The notes: a model not told the origin generated them from the sequence alone. DNA of 64,000 bases from Rhodococcus sp. RD6.2 (GCF_001040705.1 NZ_CVQP01000005.1:205277-269276), one strand, 5' to 3'; shown: positions 45,217 through 54,834, counted from the first letter of the stretch. Numbers and translations: made by a program.

Positions 45217-45420
45217 GGTGTGCTCCTTCTCCGGTTCGGAGCAGCGTCGCAGTGGCTGCTCTCGTGGGGACCTCGGAGCCGCGGTCCGATTCTCGACATC
45301 CGAACCAAAGAATCTTCGCCGGTTTCCCGTCCGGTGATGTCGAAGGAGCGATCCCGGCTCCGTGGTGTCCGTGAAAGCCGTCCGAATCCGGACGGACGGA
45401 CACGACGACCGGAGGACATC

Positions 45421-46068
45421 ATGGCCACCACGGCACTTCACGGGCACGCGACGCATCGATCGGCCGAGCAGACACGGCACCTGCTCACCGCCGCCGCGAT
45501 CGTCGGTCCGCTGTTCTACATCTCGTCCACGGTGCAGGCACTGACCCGGGACGGCTTCGACCTTCGCGTCCACCCCCTCAGCCAGCTGGCGACCGGCGAC
45601 CTCGGTTGGATTCATGCGGTCACCTTCGTGCTGGCAGGACTGGGCGTCCTCGGCCTCGCGGTCGCGCAGGGCCGCGTGGTGACAGACGGTGTGGGCTCGC
45701 GCGTCGCGCCAGTGTTCCTCGGCATCTTCGGAGCGGCTTTCGCTGTCGCCGGATGCTTTCCGATGGATCCCCAGAACGGGTTCCCCATCGGGGCACCCGC
45801 AGGCGCGGTGGACATGTCCTGGCACGCCGTCGTCCACTCCGCCGCAGCGATCCTGTCGTTCGTCGCACTCGCCGCGGCGTGCATCACGCTGCTGATCCGT
45901 GCGCTCCGCGCCAGGCACATGAGGGCTGCGGTCGGCCACGGGATCACGGCCCTCGTGATGCTGTTGCCGGTGTCTCCGTCGGAGGCGAGTCTCCAGATCG
46001 CGGCGACCGGCCTGGTCGCGTTCACATGGGTCACGGTGTACTCGCTCGCCCTGCGCCGCGCGCAGTGA
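45421..46068 (+). CDS. DUF998 membrane protein
   Basis: The protein has 215 residues with about six membrane helices: LTAAAIVGPLFYISSTVQAL, WIHAVTFVLAGLGVLGLAVA, VFLGIFGAAFAVAGCF, VVHSAAAILSFVALAAACIT, HGITALVMLLPVSP and LVAFTWVTVYSLAL. The GFDLRVHPLSQLATGDLGW stretch between helices 1 and 2 and CFPMDPQNGFP are DUF998 hallmarks. Its role is unknown. The ATG at 45421 follows CGGAGGACATC. The 204-base gap upstream shows nothing I can name. Confidence 0.85.
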   Translation: MATTALHGHATHRSAEQTRHLLTAAAIVGPLFYISSTVQALTRDGFDLRVHPLSQLATGDLGWIHAVTFVLAGLGVLGLAVAQGRVVTDGVGSRVAPVFLGIFGAAFAVAGCFPMDPQNGFPIGAPAGAVDMSWHAVVHSAAAILSFVALAAACITLLIRALRARHMRAAVGHGITALVMLLPVSPSEASLQIAATGLVAFTWVTVYSLALRRAQ

Positions 46069-46110
46069 AACACATAGGCTGACAAAGCAAACGAGCCACG
46101 GAGGAATGCG

Positions 46111-46479
46111 ATGAAGTTTCTGCTACTGAGCTACACCCCCGCGGATTCCTGGGACGCCGAGACCGCCGACACCCCCAGCGACGACGCGTTGGCCGCGTTC
46201 GCCGCCTATCAGAAGTTCGAGGCAGAACTTCGGGAGACCGGCGAGTTCGTCCTGAGCGAGGGCCTGGGCCACCCGGCCGTGTCGACCACCGTCCGGAAGA
46301 CGGATGGTGGTGTCATCGCCACGGACGGACCCTACGCCGAGTTGAAGGAGGTACTCGCCAGCTTCGCAATCATCGAGTGCTCGAGCCTCGAGCGCGCCCA
46401 CGACATCGTCGCGCGAATGGTCGATGTCCTCGGTGAGCCGATGGAGATCCGACCGATAATGGGCGATGACTTCGCCTGA
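46111..46479 (+). CDS. YCII/DGPF-family protein, partner of the ECF sigma factor
   Basis: The protein has 122 residues. It begins MKFLLLSYTPADSWD, carries GGVIATDGPYAELKEVLASF, where DGPY is the DGPF signature motif, and ends with LGEPMEIRPIMG. DGPF proteins are the standing genomic partners of ECF42-type sigma factors. A strong GGAGGAATGCG precedes the start. The stop overlaps the start of the sigma gene (TGATG), so they are translationally coupled. It may sense or pair with the sigma factor, but the mechanism is not established here. Confidence 0.9.
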   Translation: MKFLLLSYTPADSWDAETADTPSDDALAAFAAYQKFEAELRETGEFVLSEGLGHPAVSTTVRKTDGGVIATDGPYAELKEVLASFAIIECSSLERAHDIVARMVDVLGEPMEIRPIMGDDFA

Positions 46480-47747
46480 TGGACCATCCGGCCGCTGAGG
46501 TGCGAACCGGAAATCGGCGTATCGAGGATGTGCTGCGCGCCGAGACGCCACACGTACTCGGTGCGCTGGTGCGCCGGTTCGGCAGATTTGCTCTGGCCGA
46601 GGACGCCACACAGGAAGCCCTCCTCGCGGCCAGTCGCACGTGGACAGCGGCCACCGTCCCCGAGGAGCCGCGCAGCTGGCTGATCCGCGTCGGCTACCGG
46701 AAGATGATCGACCTCATCCGCTCTGAGCAGGCATCCCGGCGTCGTGAGGAGGAGTTCGCGTACAGCGCCGCCGTGCACGTCGACGCCGATCAGACGGGGC
46801 CCGTCCTCGACGAGTGCGACGACAGCCTGCACCTTTTGTTCCTGTGCTGTCACCCGGCACTCGGCGAGACCTCCCAGGTCGCTCTGACACTCCGGGCAGT
46901 CGGCGGCTTGACCACGGCCGAGATCGCGCACGCCTACGGCACAACCGAGGCCACGATGGGGACACGGATCAGCCGCGCCAAACAGACACTGAAGCGGGCC
47001 AGAGCCCGGTTCGAGATTCGTGCCGACGAGGATCTCGCGGCACGGACGGCAACGGTCATGCGCGTGCTCTACCTCGTCTTCAACGAGGGGTACACCGCCA
47101 GCGCCGGTGACGAACTCTCGCGTGCCGATCTCACGGCGGAGGCGATACGGCTGACGCGGATGCTGTGTACGCAAGTGCCCGACGATCCCGAGGCGATCGG
47201 TCTGCTATCTCTGATGCTGTCGACCGAGGCGAGACGAACTGCTCGCACCGACACCGACGATGAACTCGTCCCACTCGCAGAGCAGGATCGTTTCCGGTGG
47301 GACACACGACTGACCGTCGAGGGCACTCGGCTGATCGAACAGGCCTGGGCGCACAACCATGTTGGGCCGTATCAACTTCAAGCCGCAATTGCCTCGACTC
47401 ACACACAGGCGAAGACTGCCGCCGAGACGGATTGGCCCCAGATCGCCGCGCTGTACCTGTGGCTCGAACGGTTGCAGCCCACCGCACCTGTCCGACTCGG
47501 TCGCGTCGTCGCCGTCGCACACGCCTTCGGTCCACGTAGGGGCATCGCACTTCTCGACGAAATCGATCGAACCCACCACATCACGGACGATCCACTCGTC
47601 GCACAGCGAGCCCGAGCCGTCCGGGCACACCTACTCGATCAACTCGGCGACGGCGCAGGAGCCCGCAAGCAGTTCCGTGCAGCGGCGGAACTCACCGCCA
47701 ACGACAGAGAGCGACGCTACCTGTTGCGCCGCGCGGGCGACCGGTAG
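46479..47747 (+). CDS. ECF42-like RNA polymerase sigma factor with C-terminal extension
   Basis: The protein has 422 residues, far longer than a simple ECF factor. The sigma2 region has VLGALVRRFGRFALAEDATQ and EALLAASRTW; the sigma4 region has LTLRAVGGLTTAEIAHAYGT and TEATMGTRISRAKQTLKRAR. Residues of about 200-422 form the DUF6596 and helical, TPR-like extension (VLYLVFNEGYTASAGDEL, then LLSLMLSTEARR and the PYQLQAAIASTHTQAKTAAE segment). This extension and the coupled DGPF gene define the ECF42 group, which lacks an anti-sigma factor. The extension is thought to control activity. Confidence 0.9.
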   Translation: MDHPAAEVRTGNRRIEDVLRAETPHVLGALVRRFGRFALAEDATQEALLAASRTWTAATVPEEPRSWLIRVGYRKMIDLIRSEQASRRREEEFAYSAAVHVDADQTGPVLDECDDSLHLLFLCCHPALGETSQVALTLRAVGGLTTAEIAHAYGTTEATMGTRISRAKQTLKRARARFEIRADEDLAARTATVMRVLYLVFNEGYTASAGDELSRADLTAEAIRLTRMLCTQVPDDPEAIGLLSLMLSTEARRTARTDTDDELVPLAEQDRFRWDTRLTVEGTRLIEQAWAHNHVGPYQLQAAIASTHTQAKTAAETDWPQIAALYLWLERLQPTAPVRLGRVVAVAHAFGPRRGIALLDEIDRTHHITDDPLVAQRARAVRAHLLDQLGDGAGARKQFRAAAELTANDRERRYLLRRAGDR

Positions 47748-47867
47748 CAGCACGAGGCGGATCCAGCGTCAACGAAGGACTGACTCAAGGGGAGCGCGCA
47801 CTCCCCTGTCCGGCGACCGCCGCGGCGGATTGACTCTGACATCGTGTGAGGCTGCAGACTCTTTTCC

Positions 47868-48710
47868 GTGACCGACCCCTCGAAGCTGATGTCCATCGGC
47901 CGCTTCTCCTCGTTGAGCAGGATCAGCGTGCGGATGCTGCGGCACTACGACGCGAGCGGCGTGCTGATTCCCGCCGCGGTCGACGGTGCCAGCGGATATC
48001 GCTGGTATTCACTGGAGCAATTGGGTGATGCCGGCCGGATTCGGCAGCTGCGTGACATCGGGTTCGGCGTGTCCGCCATCGGAGCCCTGCTCGCCGTCTT
48101 CGGCACTCCCGCGTATCGCGCTGCGCTGCGATTGCAACGCCAGACACTCGTGGACGAGGCCGCCTCGGCCCGGCATCGGCTGACCCTCATCGAGCACATG
48201 CTCGACCAAGACGAACTGGAGAACACCATGTCCGACATCGACGTTCACTTGATCGACATCCCTTCCCAGACGCTGGTGACGCTGCGCGGGACAGTGCCCG
48301 ACTACGCCGCCGAAGGGCAGCTGTGGAGGCGCTTCCTGCCCGAACTCGAGCGGCAGAAGGTCGCGATGACCGGTCCGAGCGGCTGCATCGAACACGACGG
48401 CGAGTTCCGGGAAACCGACGTCGACGAATCTGTGTTCGTGGAGACCGCTGGCGGCGTCGAGGTCCAAGCCCCGCTCCTCGCACTGCACTTCCCGGCTCGC
48501 CGCGCGGTGCGCGCGATCGTGACGGGTCCGTTCGCCGAGGTTATCCCGCAGGCACACGAGCGGATCGCGGCCTTCATCAGTGACAACGGTCTACGGGTCG
48601 CTCGCACCGACGACGATGCCTCGACCCACCACTTCAACGTCTACCTCAACGACCCCAACCAGGTGCCCGAAACGGAGGCCGTGACGTCGGTGACCGTCCC
48701 GGTCGTCTGA
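47868..48710 (+). CDS. MerR-family regulator with GyrI-like ligand domain
   Basis: The protein has 280 residues. The N-terminal MerR domain has LMSIGRFSSLSRISVRMLRH then YDASGVLIPAAVDGASGYRW and YSLEQLGDAGRIRQLRDIGF. After a coiled-coil (RHRLTLIEHMLDQDELEN) a GyrI-like effector domain of about 150 residues follows. This is the BmrR/TipA-type layout of drug- or dye-sensing activators. The GTG at 47868 keeps the natural N-terminus. A TTGACT at 47830-47835 may be the -35 of its promoter. No target operon adjoins on the same strand. Confidence 0.87.
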   Translation: MTDPSKLMSIGRFSSLSRISVRMLRHYDASGVLIPAAVDGASGYRWYSLEQLGDAGRIRQLRDIGFGVSAIGALLAVFGTPAYRAALRLQRQTLVDEAASARHRLTLIEHMLDQDELENTMSDIDVHLIDIPSQTLVTLRGTVPDYAAEGQLWRRFLPELERQKVAMTGPSGCIEHDGEFRETDVDESVFVETAGGVEVQAPLLALHFPARRAVRAIVTGPFAEVIPQAHERIAAFISDNGLRVARTDDDASTHHFNVYLNDPNQVPETEAVTSVTVPVV

Positions 48711-48713
48711 CTC

Positions 48714-48773
48714 GGCCGGTCGCGGAGCGTTGCGGGTCGGCGGGAAACCCTGGCCCGCAACGCGACACCGGCC
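48714..48773. terminator. Compound hairpin between convergent genes
   Basis: GCGTTGCGGG (48727-48736) pairs with 48754-48763, and GGCCGGT (48714-48720) pairs with 48767-48773. It lies between stops at 48710 and 48794. Confidence 0.65.
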
Positions 48774-48793
48774 GCTACGTCGCCGAGGCCCAC

Positions 48794-50710
48794 TCAGCCA
48801 CCGACGGTGGCGCCCGCCTTCTCGTCGGCCGGAACGGTGAGCGCCAGGTCGGTGGCGGCCGCGACGGCCTCCTCGAACTCACGCCGCCCCACCTGCGATC
48901 CGAGCACGAGCGCCAACCGGGTGAGGAAGCCCTCGCGGTCCGTCTCGCTCACCTGATCGAGCGCGTCGGACAGGCCCATCCACACGTTCTCGCGGCGCGA
49001 CTCGGCCGGATCGATCGCAGGCCCGTTGTCGACCGTCACCGACGCACCGGCCGGCGCGTCGCCCAGGATCAGGTGCCGCACGACGTCGTCGATCCGGTCG
49101 ACACCGTCGATGCGGCACAGCAGCACACCATCGGGGCGAATCACGAACACCTCGCCGTCGCGCGCGCCGAGGGCCGCGACGACACCACCGTCGGCGTCAG
49201 GCACGACAGCGACCGACGCCGACGCGCTGTCCGACCCGATCAGAATCGCCCGAACCGACTCCGGCGCCAGCGCACCGGCCAGTGCGCCGGTGGCGGAAGC
49301 CAGCGCGGTGGCATCGACGTTCACACCAAGCACCGCGAAACCGGTGCCACGCAGTACGTTGAGGGACGTTTCGCCACCGTCGTCGGCAACCACGCGGCGG
49401 TCCTCGACAGGGTCCCCCGGGGCCACGCCGGAGAGTTCCGCGGGAGACGGCCACGTGAGCGGTGAGAGCCGCGCGTTGGTGGCACTGGACTGACGCGGGT
49501 TGATCAGATGACTGAACTCGGGGCGGGTCACAGACAGCGCAAGGATGGCGTCGCGCGTCGTCCGGTAGCCGTGGCTGCCGGGCGACATGATCAGCGTGCT
49601 CTTGCCTGCGTTCGCGATGTTCTGCCGCCACGCGTCGTGCCGCTCCACCGAATACGACTGCAACAGATCTGGATTCGCTTTGCCGTTGACGACGGCGGCG
49701 AGCTGCCAGGCGAGGGTCTCGGCGTCCTCCATGCCCGAGTTCAGGCCGCGGACACCGAAGATCGGAACCAGGTGCGCGGCGTCACCGGCGAACAGGATGC
49801 GGCCGTGGGTGAAATCCTCGAGTGCGAGCGCGCGGGCACTGTAGAAGCCGTGCCACTCGAGTGTCCACGGCAGGTCGTTCCGGAGCCACTCCAGGTGCCG
49901 TGTGATGCGGTCACGGATGCGGTCTTCCTGCGTCTCGAACTCGGCGTCCTCGGAGGCATCGAGCTGGTAGTCGATGCGCCAGATGTTGCGCGGCTGCTTG
50001 TGCATGATGATCGTGGAGCCCGGATTGGACGGCGGATCGAACCACACCGTCCGTTCCGCGGGCAGTTCCGATTCCCAGTGGATGTCGGCGATGACGTAGC
50101 GACCGTCGTAGTTGTTGCCCTGCATGCGGATTCCGGCGAGTTCACGCATCCGGCTGCGCCCGCCATCGGCGGCGACCACCCAGCGGGCCCGCAGGTGCCG
50201 CTTCCCGTCGACGGTGTCCACCTCGAGGGTGACCTCGTCGTCGGACCGCAGCACCCCCGCGATGCTCGCCGCCCAGTGCAGGGTGATCAGCGGGTTCGCC
50301 TCGATTGTGTCGACCATGATCTGCTCGAACTCGGACTGCGAGACGTTGATCATCGGCGGCCGGACGTCGTGGTCTGCGTTGCGCATCTGGAAGTGGAGCA
50401 CCTGCCGGTCGCGGTACAGGCTGCGGCCGCCGACCCACGGCAGCACGATCTTCTCCAACTCGGCGCCGAAGCCGAGGCGCGCGGCGACCTCGAGGCTGTG
50501 GCGGGAGATGCAGATGGCGCGGGAGCCGAACGACACCTGGTCGGCCGCTTCGAGGACGGTGACGGGGATGCCGCGCTGCGCGAGTCCGAGCGCGACCCCC
50601 ATGCCGACGGGGCCTGCACCGACGACGACGACGGGCAGGGCGTCGTCGGTGGCGGTCATCGACTCGAAGGTCGAGGCCGGGTACTTCGTGGGCTGGTAAT
50701 AGGTCGACAT
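48794..50710 (-). CDS. Class A flavin aromatic hydroxylase with C-terminal DUF2783-like part
   Basis: The protein has 638 residues. PVVVVGAGPVGMGVALGLAQ binds FAD, the conserved GD-type motif is RILFAGDAAHLVPIFGVRGL, and ARWVVAADGGRSRMRELAG is the DG motif. These mark PHBH/MhpA-type hydroxylases that use NAD(P)H and O2 on phenolic acids. After a thioredoxin-like region a C-terminal segment (MGLSDALDQVSETDREGFLT) resembles DUF2783, which is usually a separate small protein. It starts four bases after the transporter gene stop. A 3-hydroxyphenylpropionate- or hydroxybenzoate-type substrate fits but is not proved. Confidence 0.86.
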   Translation of the reverse strand: MSTYYQPTKYPASTFESMTATDDALPVVVVGAGPVGMGVALGLAQRGIPVTVLEAADQVSFGSRAICISRHSLEVAARLGFGAELEKIVLPWVGGRSLYRDRQVLHFQMRNADHDVRPPMINVSQSEFEQIMVDTIEANPLITLHWAASIAGVLRSDDEVTLEVDTVDGKRHLRARWVVAADGGRSRMRELAGIRMQGNNYDGRYVIADIHWESELPAERTVWFDPPSNPGSTIIMHKQPRNIWRIDYQLDASEDAEFETQEDRIRDRITRHLEWLRNDLPWTLEWHGFYSARALALEDFTHGRILFAGDAAHLVPIFGVRGLNSGMEDAETLAWQLAAVVNGKANPDLLQSYSVERHDAWRQNIANAGKSTLIMSPGSHGYRTTRDAILALSVTRPEFSHLINPRQSSATNARLSPLTWPSPAELSGVAPGDPVEDRRVVADDGGETSLNVLRGTGFAVLGVNVDATALASATGALAGALAPESVRAILIGSDSASASVAVVPDADGGVVAALGARDGEVFVIRPDGVLLCRIDGVDRIDDVVRHLILGDAPAGASVTVDNGPAIDPAESRRENVWMGLSDALDQVSETDREGFLTRLALVLGSQVGRREFEEAVAAATDLALTVPADEKAGATVGG

Positions 50711-50714
50711 CGGT

Positions 50715-52046
50715 CTAGACCGCTTCCTGCTCGATCGGACGGGTGGACGGGGTCGGCACCTTCAGCAGCAGGATGCTGGCGAGGCTGATCAGGGCGATCA
50801 GCACGAAGTAGCCGGTGATCGCGAGCGATGTGCCGAAGCTCGCGTACAGCGCGGTGGCGACGATCGGGGCGAGGCCGCCACCGAGGATGGCGCCCACCTG
50901 GTAGCCGAGGGAGGCACCCGAGTAGCGGATGGCCGGGGGGAAGAGCTCGGCGAAGAGCGCGGACTGCGGTCCCGCGCAGCAGCCGAGGACGAACCCGAGC
51001 GCGATCATCGCGGCGGCCATGATCGGCAGCGCGGCGGTGTCCATCAACGGGAAGAACGCGGCGGCGATGATCACGAGGGCGATCGAACTGCGCACGTAGA
51101 CCGTGCGGCGTCCGAGGGTGTCGGACTTCCACGCGCTGAAGGCCATGCCCGCCATCCAGAAGGGGCACGAACCGATCAGCAGGAACAGCATGGCGGTCTT
51201 GCTGAACCCGAGTTCGGTCTCCCCGTACTTGAGTACGTAGACCATGTACGCGTAGGCGATGCCGTTGGTGGCGATGAACGTTCCGCCTGCGAGCAGGACG
51301 GTCTTCCAGTGCCTGGTCAGGACCTCGAGGATCGGCAGCTTGCCCGGCTGTTCCGACTCCCTGGCTGCCTCGAACTCGTCGCTCTCCTCGAGGCCGAGGC
51401 GGATCCACATCGCGACGAGCACCAGGACCGAGCTGAGCAGGAACGGGATGCGCCAGCCCCATGAGTTGAACGCGTCCTCGCTCATGAAGGCGGTGAGCGG
51501 CAGGTACACGAGGTTCGCCACGAGAACACCTGCGGGAACACCGATCTGGGGCGCGGCGCCGTAGAGCCCCTTGCGACCCTCCGGCGCGTTCTCGGTGGCG
51601 ACGAGCACCGCGCCACCCCACTCGCCGCCGACACCGAGGCCCTGGACGAAGCGCAGCGTCACCAGCAGGATCGGGGCGAGCGCACCGATCGCGTCGTAGT
51701 TCGGCAGCAGGCCGATGCCGACGGTCGCACAACCCATCAGCAGCAGGGAGACGACGAGCATCGACTTGCGGCCGACCCGGTCACCGAAGTGGCCCATCAC
51801 GATGCCACCGATGGGGCGCGCGACGAATCCCACCGCGAGCGTCGCGAAGGCGGCGAGGGTGCCGGCGAGATCGGAGGAGCCGGGGAAGAACTGGTGGCCG
51901 AGCACCAGGGCGGCTGCGGTGCCGTAGATGAAGAAGTCGTACCACTCGATCGCCGTACCGACGAAGCTGCCGAGCGCCGCTCTCCGGGCACGCCGGTGTC
52001 GCTGCGACCCGAGGGTGGCAGCGGGAGTCGACACGGTTGAGGTCAT
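50715..52046 (-). CDS. MHS-type MFS transporter
   Basis: The protein has 443 residues. GTAIEWYDFFIYGTAAALVL, ARPIGGIVMGHFGDRVGRKS and RFVQGLGVGGEWGGAVLVAT are the metabolite:H+ symporter motifs, with 12 membrane segments in total. It is four bases upstream of the flavin hydroxylase and should import its aromatic acid substrate. A LysR gene lies upstream in the same direction and may control both. The third transporter of this family in the window. Confidence 0.88.
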   Translation of the reverse strand: MTSTVSTPAATLGSQRHRRARRAALGSFVGTAIEWYDFFIYGTAAALVLGHQFFPGSSDLAGTLAAFATLAVGFVARPIGGIVMGHFGDRVGRKSMLVVSLLLMGCATVGIGLLPNYDAIGALAPILLVTLRFVQGLGVGGEWGGAVLVATENAPEGRKGLYGAAPQIGVPAGVLVANLVYLPLTAFMSEDAFNSWGWRIPFLLSSVLVLVAMWIRLGLEESDEFEAARESEQPGKLPILEVLTRHWKTVLLAGGTFIATNGIAYAYMVYVLKYGETELGFSKTAMLFLLIGSCPFWMAGMAFSAWKSDTLGRRTVYVRSSIALVIIAAAFFPLMDTAALPIMAAAMIALGFVLGCCAGPQSALFAELFPPAIRYSGASLGYQVGAILGGGLAPIVATALYASFGTSLAITGYFVLIALISLASILLLKVPTPSTRPIEQEAV

Positions 52047-52202
52047 GGTCGGGACCTTTCACTACTCGAAAGCACGCGATGAGTTCGGTCGCCGGTGACT
52101 GCACAGGCCGACTCGTCCGGCGTTATGACCGTCGTCGCGGTCTCTCAAGCATCTTGACGCCGATCACAACCCGTGAAAAGCGCAAGATCCGAGGGTGATT
52201 GT

Positions 52203-53138
52203 TCACAAATCCTGAGGTTGGGCATCCGACTCCGCGGTCGCGAAGTCGACGAACGCACGCGCGGCCTTGCTGAGCAGTACGGTCGGCGACCACACGAGAA
52301 TGATGTCGACGGGCGTAATCGGCGGGTTCACCTCGTTCCGCACCACGAGACCGAGACCCTCGTAGGTGACGTCGTGGTGCGGGCGCTGAATCAGCAGTGT
52401 CCACCCGAGACCCCGACCCACCAACGCGCGTGCCGTCTCGAAATTCTTGGGCCGGTATCGAATTCGCGGCGTGAACCCCGCTCGGTCACACACCTGCAGT
52501 GCATGGAACGAACTCGGTGGCACGTCGAGGAGAACCATCGGTTCCTCGGCGAGTTCGGTGAGATCGAGCGCCGGTTCGTCGGCCAGCCGGTGCCCGGCGG
52601 GCAGCAGCACGGCTGGCTGGCGGGTGTCCATCCGTGTCCGCCGCAGTTCCGGCGACAGGTCGAGGTCGTACACGATGGCGAGGTCGAGTTCGCCCGACGT
52701 CAGTCGCGCGGTGAGACGGTCCTGGTTGTCCTCGACGAAGTCGACGGTGACCCGCGGGTGCTGTTGGGCGAACTCGTACAGCAGCCGAGGCAGCAGCGTC
52801 GGCCCCAGCGAGGAGTAGCAGCCGATCGCCAACGGCCCGGTCAGTTCCCCCTCGGCGCCGCTCGCCGCGGCGGCGAGGTCGCCTGCCTGTTCCAGCAGGA
52901 CCCGGGCCCGGACCAGCACCCGCTCCCCCGTCGGGGTTAGCTGGACGCCGTGCGCGCGGCGTCGTACACAGAGTTGGGTGCGCAGTCCCCGTTCCAGCTC
53001 GGTGAGCGCGAGGGAGACCGCGGACTGGGACACGTGCAGGCGTTCGGCCGCCGCACGTATCGTTCCCGTCTCCGCGACGGCGACGAACACGAACAGCTGT
53101 CGCATCGTGTACGCCGGGGGTCTCGCCGAGCTCGTCAT
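52203..53138 (-). CDS. LysR-family regulator
   Basis: The protein has 311 residues. The N-terminal helix-turn-helix is MRQLFVFVAVAETGTIRAAA then ERLHVSQSAVSLALTELERG. The ligand-binding domain has GPLAIGCYSSLGPTLLPRLL and ELDLAIVYDLDLSPELRR. LysR proteins often activate nearby aromatic catabolic genes when bound to the substrate. It lies upstream of the transporter and hydroxylase on the same strand, with 156 bases between. GTG starts at 53144 and 53156 are also possible; none has a clear ribosome-binding site. Confidence 0.88.
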   Translation of the reverse strand: MTSSARPPAYTMRQLFVFVAVAETGTIRAAAERLHVSQSAVSLALTELERGLRTQLCVRRRAHGVQLTPTGERVLVRARVLLEQAGDLAAAASGAEGELTGPLAIGCYSSLGPTLLPRLLYEFAQQHPRVTVDFVEDNQDRLTARLTSGELDLAIVYDLDLSPELRRTRMDTRQPAVLLPAGHRLADEPALDLTELAEEPMVLLDVPPSSFHALQVCDRAGFTPRIRYRPKNFETARALVGRGLGWTLLIQRPHHDVTYEGLGLVVRNEVNPPITPVDIILVWSPTVLLSKAARAFVDFATAESDAQPQDL

Positions 53139-53228
53139 CGTCACCGATTCTCGCACCTCGACGGCCCGATCAACGTGCCGGAACTCGGACTCCGGTCAGG
53201 CAGGCGGCTCCTGTCACCGGGACCGGCA

Positions 53229-54659
53229 TCAGCTGCGTGTCGGCTCGACCTCCACCAGTTCGCCCGGTTGCCACGCCCCGTCGAACCACGGCTGCAGGGG
53301 GCCGTAGAGTCGGAGCACAGGGAACCAGCTCTTGTCCGGGACCGTGCGAATCCAGTTCGCGTCCCGCCCTGCGGGAGGCGTCGGCCCGAACCACAGGACG
53401 ATCGAACCGTCGGATTCCGGCTCCACCGTGCCCGTCAGGCTCATCAGGCTCGGGTACGGGTTGTCGGTCTGGAGCAGGGATCGTGTCTGGGTGTCGTAGA
53501 GATCCACCGACCAGAAGTTCTTCGCGGGCGCGTCCGGTGGAAGCGTAAGCCGGTAGTGCTTGCCACCGTCGAGGATCCGCCCCTGGTCGTCCTCCGCCGT
53601 GTAGACATAGGCCGAACCGGCGCCGACCTGCGCGTGCGCCATCGCCGGGGTGATCACGGTGGCGAAGTAGTGGAACTGGGTGCGCGCGTCCAGCAGCCGG
53701 GCGTGGTTGTGCAGGAACTCGTAGCTGCCACCGACGAAGGCCTGCTTCCACGAGGAGCCCTCGGTCAGGAAGGCGTCCGGGTCGCGGGGAAAGTAGACGA
53801 GTGCCCGGCTGATGCCCGCGGCGGTCTGGGCGGCGGTGTCCAGGATGCCGCGGAGGCGTTCGTCCGGGGCGAAGGGGCTGCCGTGCCTGATCCCGATCGC
53901 CGCCAACTGGCCGGCGCGTTCCGGGTCGAGCGACTCCGCGGGTTCCTCCTGAACCAATTCGTGGACTTCCTCGAAGAAGGAGAAGTCGTTCGCGTGCACC
54001 GTGTTGAACTTCTTGTCGGCGACGTTGACGAACGTCATGTCGGGTGGATTCCCGGCGTCGGCGAGCCGGTAGACGCGGGTCTGCTTGATCGCCTCGACCC
54101 CACCCAGTGCCCTGAAGACGGCCCAGTTGGTGAAGGTGGGCGTGCGGTAGACGTAGTAGCCGTCCGGCTCGGCGCCGTCGTAACCCGGCGGCAGGAACAG
54201 GTACTTGCCGCCCTTCCCCTTGTCCGGTCCGGCGATGCCCATGTCCGCGACGTAGCGGAACCAGAAGTCGTCGACCACGCACAATGATTCGGTCGGCGGT
54301 TCGATGACGACGGGGCCGTCACGCAGGTCGAGGAACATCGTGGCGTAGGTGGTCTCGGTGTTGGGAGTGAGGAAGAGGCTCCCCGAGTTGGCCCGAGGGT
54401 CGGTGTACGCGAGCGTGCTCAGGCCGTCTATGCCCACGCTGCGAAAACCGCGCCGCATCGCGACGAGCGAGGCCCCTGGCACGGCATTGAGGAAGACCTC
54501 GACACCCCGCAGGAAATCGAGCCCGTCGTACAGTCGGCTCGTGGTGTCGGGCAACGGCACGCCGTCGAAGAACTCGAACGTCCCGATCGGGGTCCGTAGC
54601 TGGTCCGGTAGACCGATTCGTGCAACAGCCTGAGCGAAGGCGTCACCTGCGTCGTTCAC
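53229..54659 (-). CDS. DUF1254/DUF1214-domain protein
   Basis: The protein has 476 residues. The N-terminal DUF1254 part has DGLDFLRGVEVFLNAVPGAS then GSLFLTPNTETTYATMFLDL and GPVVIEPPTESLCVVDDFWF. The C-terminal DUF1214 part has AKNFWSVDLYDTQTRSLLQT, SIVLWFGPTPPAGRDANWIR and PDKSWFPVLRLYGPLQPWFD. No signal peptide is seen, although many relatives are exported. The function of the family is unclear. It starts at GTG 54659 and is divergent from the long acyl-CoA dehydrogenase gene. Confidence 0.86.
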   Translation of the reverse strand: MNDAGDAFAQAVARIGLPDQLRTPIGTFEFFDGVPLPDTTSRLYDGLDFLRGVEVFLNAVPGASLVAMRRGFRSVGIDGLSTLAYTDPRANSGSLFLTPNTETTYATMFLDLRDGPVVIEPPTESLCVVDDFWFRYVADMGIAGPDKGKGGKYLFLPPGYDGAEPDGYYVYRTPTFTNWAVFRALGGVEAIKQTRVYRLADAGNPPDMTFVNVADKKFNTVHANDFSFFEEVHELVQEEPAESLDPERAGQLAAIGIRHGSPFAPDERLRGILDTAAQTAAGISRALVYFPRDPDAFLTEGSSWKQAFVGGSYEFLHNHARLLDARTQFHYFATVITPAMAHAQVGAGSAYVYTAEDDQGRILDGGKHYRLTLPPDAPAKNFWSVDLYDTQTRSLLQTDNPYPSLMSLTGTVEPESDGSIVLWFGPTPPAGRDANWIRTVPDKSWFPVLRLYGPLQPWFDGAWQPGELVEVEPTRS

Positions 54660-54696
54660 TCGATCTCCTCATGACGGATTCGGCGGGTTCGGTGCC

Positions 54697-54708
54697 GACG
54701 CTAAGCAC
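54697..54708. promoter_or_regulatory. Variant CGTTAGCG-type element in a divergent gap
   Basis: GACGCTAAGCAC differs from the GACGCTAACGAG elements at 8826 and 58023 only in its last bases. It lies between the DUF1254 gene and the acyl-CoA dehydrogenase gene (gap 54660-54834). Confidence 0.3.
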
Positions 54709-54834
54709 GCACGGGCCCTGCCGCCTCATCCACGCGGGGTGATCTCCGGACCCGACGAGAACTACCGCAAACACGCGACGAGGGGAATACTCGCCAGTAG
54801 GTTCATTCTGATTCTCCCGTCGAGGAGGCGGATC

